64,000 nt of DNA, taken from positions 248,001 to 312,000 of the forward strand of contig NZ_JAWXYB010000018.1 of the NCBI RefSeq assembly GCF_033842475.1, written 5' to 3'. Below, one piece after another: positions 61,528 through 64,000 of this stretch. The DNA is from Acidiphilium acidophilum. GTDB taxonomy: Bacteria; Pseudomonadota; Alphaproteobacteria; Acetobacterales; Acetobacteraceae. The notes under the pieces were generated by a model. It saw nothing but the letters and a program-made list of their open reading frames with translations. It did no database searches and was not told where the DNA came from. Position 1 is the stretch's first letter; each line of letters opens with the position of its first letter. The position numbers were made by a program, and so were the translations under genes.

Positions 61528-62829
61528 TCAGCCGAGGAACGGGATCGGCAGACCGAAGGTCTGGGCGATCAGGATGAGGTTGAGGATCAGGATGATCGCG
61601 GCGCCGAGCAGGGCCGCGACATCCGTGATGCCGCGATTGGCGTGAGCGCCCATCAGTGATTTTTTGCGGGTGAACCAGACCAGAGCCAGCATCGGCACCG
61701 GCAGGGCGAGGCTGAGGATGACCTGGCTGATGATCAGGGCGCGGGTGGGATCGACCCCGAGGCCGACCACGATGAAGGCGGGGATCATGGTCAGAACCCG
61801 GCGCAGCCAGATCGGGATGGTGAAGCCGACGAAGCCCTGCATGATGAGCTGACCGGCCATGGTGCCGACCACGGAGCTTGAAATGCCCGAGGCGAGCAGC
61901 GAGACCAGAAAGATCGCGGCGGCTCCGGCACCGAGCAGCGGGACCAGCGTGTGGTAGGCCGCGCCGATATCGGCGATGCCGGAATGGCCGAGATGAAAGG
62001 CGCTGGAGGCCATGATCACCATGGCCATGTTGACCAAGCCCGCGATGCCGAGGGCGATGATGACTTCACGGTTGGAGAAGCGGAGCAGCAGGCGCTTTTC
62101 GGCGGGGTTGCGCGGGGCCACGCGGCCCCCGGTGAGGCCGGAGTGGAGATAGAGCGCGTGGGGCATGACGGTGGCGCCGACGATGCCGACCGCGATGGTG
62201 AGGGCGGCGGCGTTCGGGATGTTCGGCAGGACCGAATGCAGGGCGGTCTGGCCCCAATCGACCGGGGCGATGAACATTTCGGCGAGGTAGCAGAGGCTGA
62301 TCACCCCGACCAGCGCGCCGATGGCGATTTCCATCGGGCGGAAGCCGCGCCGGTCGAGCAGGAGGATCGCGTAGGTGATGAGGCCGGTGATCACCATGGC
62401 GGCGAAGAGCGGGATGTGGGTGAGCAATGAGATGCCGATGGCGCCGCCGAGGAATTCGGCGAGGTCGGTCGCCATCGCGGCGATTTCACTGACGATCCAC
62501 ATCGGGATGGTCAGGGTGGTCGGGAATTCGTCGCGGCAGAGTTCGGCGAGGTTGCGGCCGGTGACGATGCCGAGCTTGGCCGAGAGGGCCTGGAACAGCA
62601 TGGCGATCAGGCTCGCCATGACGACCACCCAGAGCAGGGTGTAGCCGTAGGCGGCGCCGGCCTGGATGTTGGTCGCGAAATTGCCGGGGTCCATGTAGGC
62701 GATCGAGACGACGACGGCGGGACCGACGAACAGCAGCGGATTGCGGCGGCGGACCGTGCCGGAGAGACGGTCGCTGATCGCGGCGGCGGTGCGGTCGCTC
62801 AGGCGGGTTCGGGTTCGGGTTTCGCTCAC
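61528..62829 (-). CDS. mntH: Nramp-type divalent metal transporter MntH
   Basis: A proton-coupled Mn(II)/Fe(II) importer of the inner membrane. The 433-residue protein has eleven hydrophobic segments with the two metal-binding motifs of Nramp proteins: SIAYMDPGNFATNIQAG in helix 1 (Asp and Asn ligands) and GATVMPHALYLHSGL in helix 6. Length and motifs are standard for bacterial MntH. It is monocistronic, and a palindromic operator-like site lies 29-44 bases upstream of its start. Confidence 0.95.
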   Translation of the reverse strand: MSETRTRTRLSDRTAAAISDRLSGTVRRRNPLLFVGPAVVVSIAYMDPGNFATNIQAGAAYGYTLLWVVVMASLIAMLFQALSAKLGIVTGRNLAELCRDEFPTTLTIPMWIVSEIAAMATDLAEFLGGAIGISLLTHIPLFAAMVITGLITYAILLLDRRGFRPMEIAIGALVGVISLCYLAEMFIAPVDWGQTALHSVLPNIPNAAALTIAVGIVGATVMPHALYLHSGLTGGRVAPRNPAEKRLLLRFSNREVIIALGIAGLVNMAMVIMASSAFHLGHSGIADIGAAYHTLVPLLGAGAAAIFLVSLLASGISSSVVGTMAGQLIMQGFVGFTIPIWLRRVLTMIPAFIVVGLGVDPTRALIISQVILSLALPVPMLALVWFTRKKSLMGAHANRGITDVAALLGAAIILILNLILIAQTFGLPIPFLG

Positions 62830-62857
62830 GCGGTCAATCCTGCATCGGTCTCTGATT

Positions 62858-62873
62858 TGTAGCCTTGGCTACA
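62858..62873 (-). promoter_or_regulatory. Palindrome upstream of mntH, likely MntR-type operator
   Basis: TGTAGCCTTGGCTACA is a 7-2-7 perfect palindrome in the mntH promoter region. Its TAGC-N4-GCTA core matches the core of the E. coli MntR operator (ATAGC-N4-GCTAT), which represses mntH in the presence of Mn(II). An alphaproteobacterial Mur/Fur regulator is the alternative reader. Confidence 0.65.
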
Positions 62874-62937
62874 TATAGCATGCGGCGTGCGGGGGTAAAC
62901 CCTGCGGCGGGGCGCGCCGGGTGATCCCTGCGTTGCG

Positions 62938-63546
62938 TCAGGCGAGGCCGCCGGTGTGGATGATGAAATCGGCGATGGCGGTGACGCCCTGACCGGTGCG
63001 GATATTGGTGAAGACGAAGGGGCGCTCGCCGCGCATGCGTTTCGCATCGCGGTCCATCACGCCGAGATCCGCGCCGACATAGGGGGCGAGGTCGATTTTG
63101 TTGATGACCAGCAGGTCGCTGCGGGTGATGCCGGGGCCGCCCTTGCGGGGGATTTTGTCGCCCGCCGAGACGTCGATCACGTAGATGGTGATGTCGGCGA
63201 GTTCGGGGCTGAAGGTGGCGGCGAGATTGTCGCCGCCGGATTCGATCAGGATGAGATCGAGGGCGGGGAAGCGGTGTTGCAGGTCGGCGACGCCGGCGAG
63301 GTTGGCGCTGGCATCCTCGCGGATCGCGGTGTGGGGGCAGCCGCCGGTTTCGATGCCGAGGATGCGCTCGGGGATCAACGAACCGGCGCGGGTGAGGAAT
63401 TCGGCGTCCTCCCGCGTGTAGATGTCGTTGGTGATTGCCGCGATGTCGAACCGGTCGCGGAAGGCGCGGCACAGCGCGTCCATCAGTGCGGTCTTGCCGG
63501 AGCCGACCGGGCCGCCGACGCCGACGCGTAATGCGGTTTTGCTCAT
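62938..63546 (-). CDS. ureG: Urease accessory GTPase UreG
   Basis: UreG hydrolyses GTP to drive nickel delivery to urease. The 202-residue product has the P-loop [34 protein letters not shown], the nickel-binding [17 protein letters not shown] (Cys-Pro-His), [19 protein letters not shown] and the base-specificity [20 protein letters not shown] 63546 overlaps the ureF stop (ATGA). A frame reaching 63885 runs through ureF and is rejected. Confidence 0.96.
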   Translation of the reverse strand: MSKTALRVGVGGPVGSGKTALMDALCRAFRDRFDIAAITNDIYTREDAEFLTRAGSLIPERILGIETGGCPHTAIREDASANLAGVADLQHRFPALDLILIESGGDNLAATFSPELADITIYVIDVSAGDKIPRKGGPGITRSDLLVINKIDLAPYVGADLGVMDRDAKRMRGERPFVFTNIRTGQGVTAIADFIIHTGGLA

Positions 63547-64000
63547 GAGCGGAACAGCCTCGTGTATTGGGTTTCGTGACGCATCGCGGCGATTTCGGCG
63601 ACGATGCAGGCGCTGGCGATGGCATCGAGCGGGAGGTTGCGGGTGAGGGCGGCGGTGGCGTGGAGGACCGGTTCGAGGGCGTGCTGCACGGCGAGGCCGG
63701 CGGTCTGGCCGAGCGGGATCAGGCGGACCCCGGCGGAGACGAGGTTGGCGGTCCAGGCGTGGAGGTAGGCGATTGTGGCGGCGTCTTCCTCGATGCCGGT
63801 GGCGGCGGCGAGGGCACCGACCGCGACGGGGTATGCGATCGGGCCGATGGCGGCGAAGGTTCGGGCCAGGGTATCGGGCAGCCAAAGCCGGGCGGCGGCG
63901 GTGAAGGCGCTGCCCTGATGGAGGGTTTCGGCGGCGAGTTCGCGCGCGGGGGCAGAGGCGGCGGCGAAGGCGGCGATGCTGGCGAGATCGTCGGTCCGGT
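63543..64000 (-). CDS. ureF: Urease accessory protein UreF, C-terminal part (5' end outside window)
   Basis: UreF bridges UreG and UreH/UreD on apo-urease. The minus-strand frame is open from the window edge and gives 151 residues before the TGA at 63543. It shows helical UreF features: [60 protein letters not shown] and the hallmark C-terminus [13 protein letters not shown]. It is upstream of and coupled to ureG. Earlier urease genes must lie beyond base 64000. Confidence 0.93.
   Translation of the reverse strand, partial: RTDDLASIAAFAAASAPARELAAETLHQGSAFTAAARLWLPDTLARTFAAIGPIAYPVAVGALAAATGIEEDAATIAYLHAWTANLVSAGVRLIPLGQTAGLAVQHALEPVLHATAALTRNLPLDAIASACIVAEIAAMRHETQYTRLFRS

Overview
The window is a high-GC alphaproteobacterial chromosome segment, most likely from the Acetobacteraceae (an Acidiphilium-like bacterium). 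That placement is inference. It rests on the flbT/flaF flagellin regulators, a GcrA cell-cycle regulator, a PmtA-type methyltransferase, an alphaproteobacterial ctaC-ctaD-ctaB-coxF-ctaE-surf1 cytochrome oxidase locus and a tkt-gap-pgk block. No rRNA, tRNA or CRISPR array was seen.

Layout. Bases 1-8950 are a flagellar filament operon: flgE 3' end, flgK, flgL, flagellin, flbT, flaF, a DUF1217 protein, a TPR protein and a TPR-GT41 glycosyltransferase that probably glycosylates flagellin. Bases 8980-16610 hold an aminotransferase, an acetyltransferase, a molybdopterin oxidoreductase with its cytochrome b partner, two small metal-ligand-rich exported proteins, a thioredoxin-fold peroxiredoxin and LysR and PaaX regulators. 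Bases 16572-23589 are a TetR-type regulator divergent from a three-gene RND efflux pump. Bases 23567-28557 carry a HAD hydrolase/FGGY kinase pair, a nitronate-monooxygenase-like flavoprotein and queC. Bases 28616-33122 hold an IS-split flavin oxidoreductase, a ThiF/MoeB enzyme with an SH3 protein, and gcrA. Bases 33340-41086 hold pmtA, the aa3-type oxidase genes and an M32 carboxypeptidase.

Bases 41102-52256 are an insertion-sequence battlefield. Together with the IS1595-family copy at 29471-30499 the window holds five IS copies, each with perfect target-site duplications (8, 10, 9, 9 and 9 bp). Removing them in silico restores three genes exactly in frame: a flavin oxidoreductase, a hybrid histidine kinase beside a KaiC-like ATPase, and a TauD-like Fe(II)/2-oxoglutarate dioxygenase hit twice by inverted, apparently identical IS4-family copies. 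The restored dioxygenase stop overlaps the start of an intact, A+T-richer gene that has a HEPN-like R-x4-H motif and two zinc-ribbon knuckles. This two-gene pair is the best candidate here for an undescribed system.

Bases 53295-64000 hold two VapBC-type toxin-antitoxin pairs flanking an ABC exporter, then tkt-gap-pgk, mntH with a likely MntR-type operator, ureG and the 3' part of ureF. A family of twin-hairpin repeats, about 120-130 bp each with compensating stem changes, is scattered through intergenic regions (near 17.4, 25.8, 47.5 and 48.5 kb, with single or decayed copies at 54.2 and 57.05 kb).
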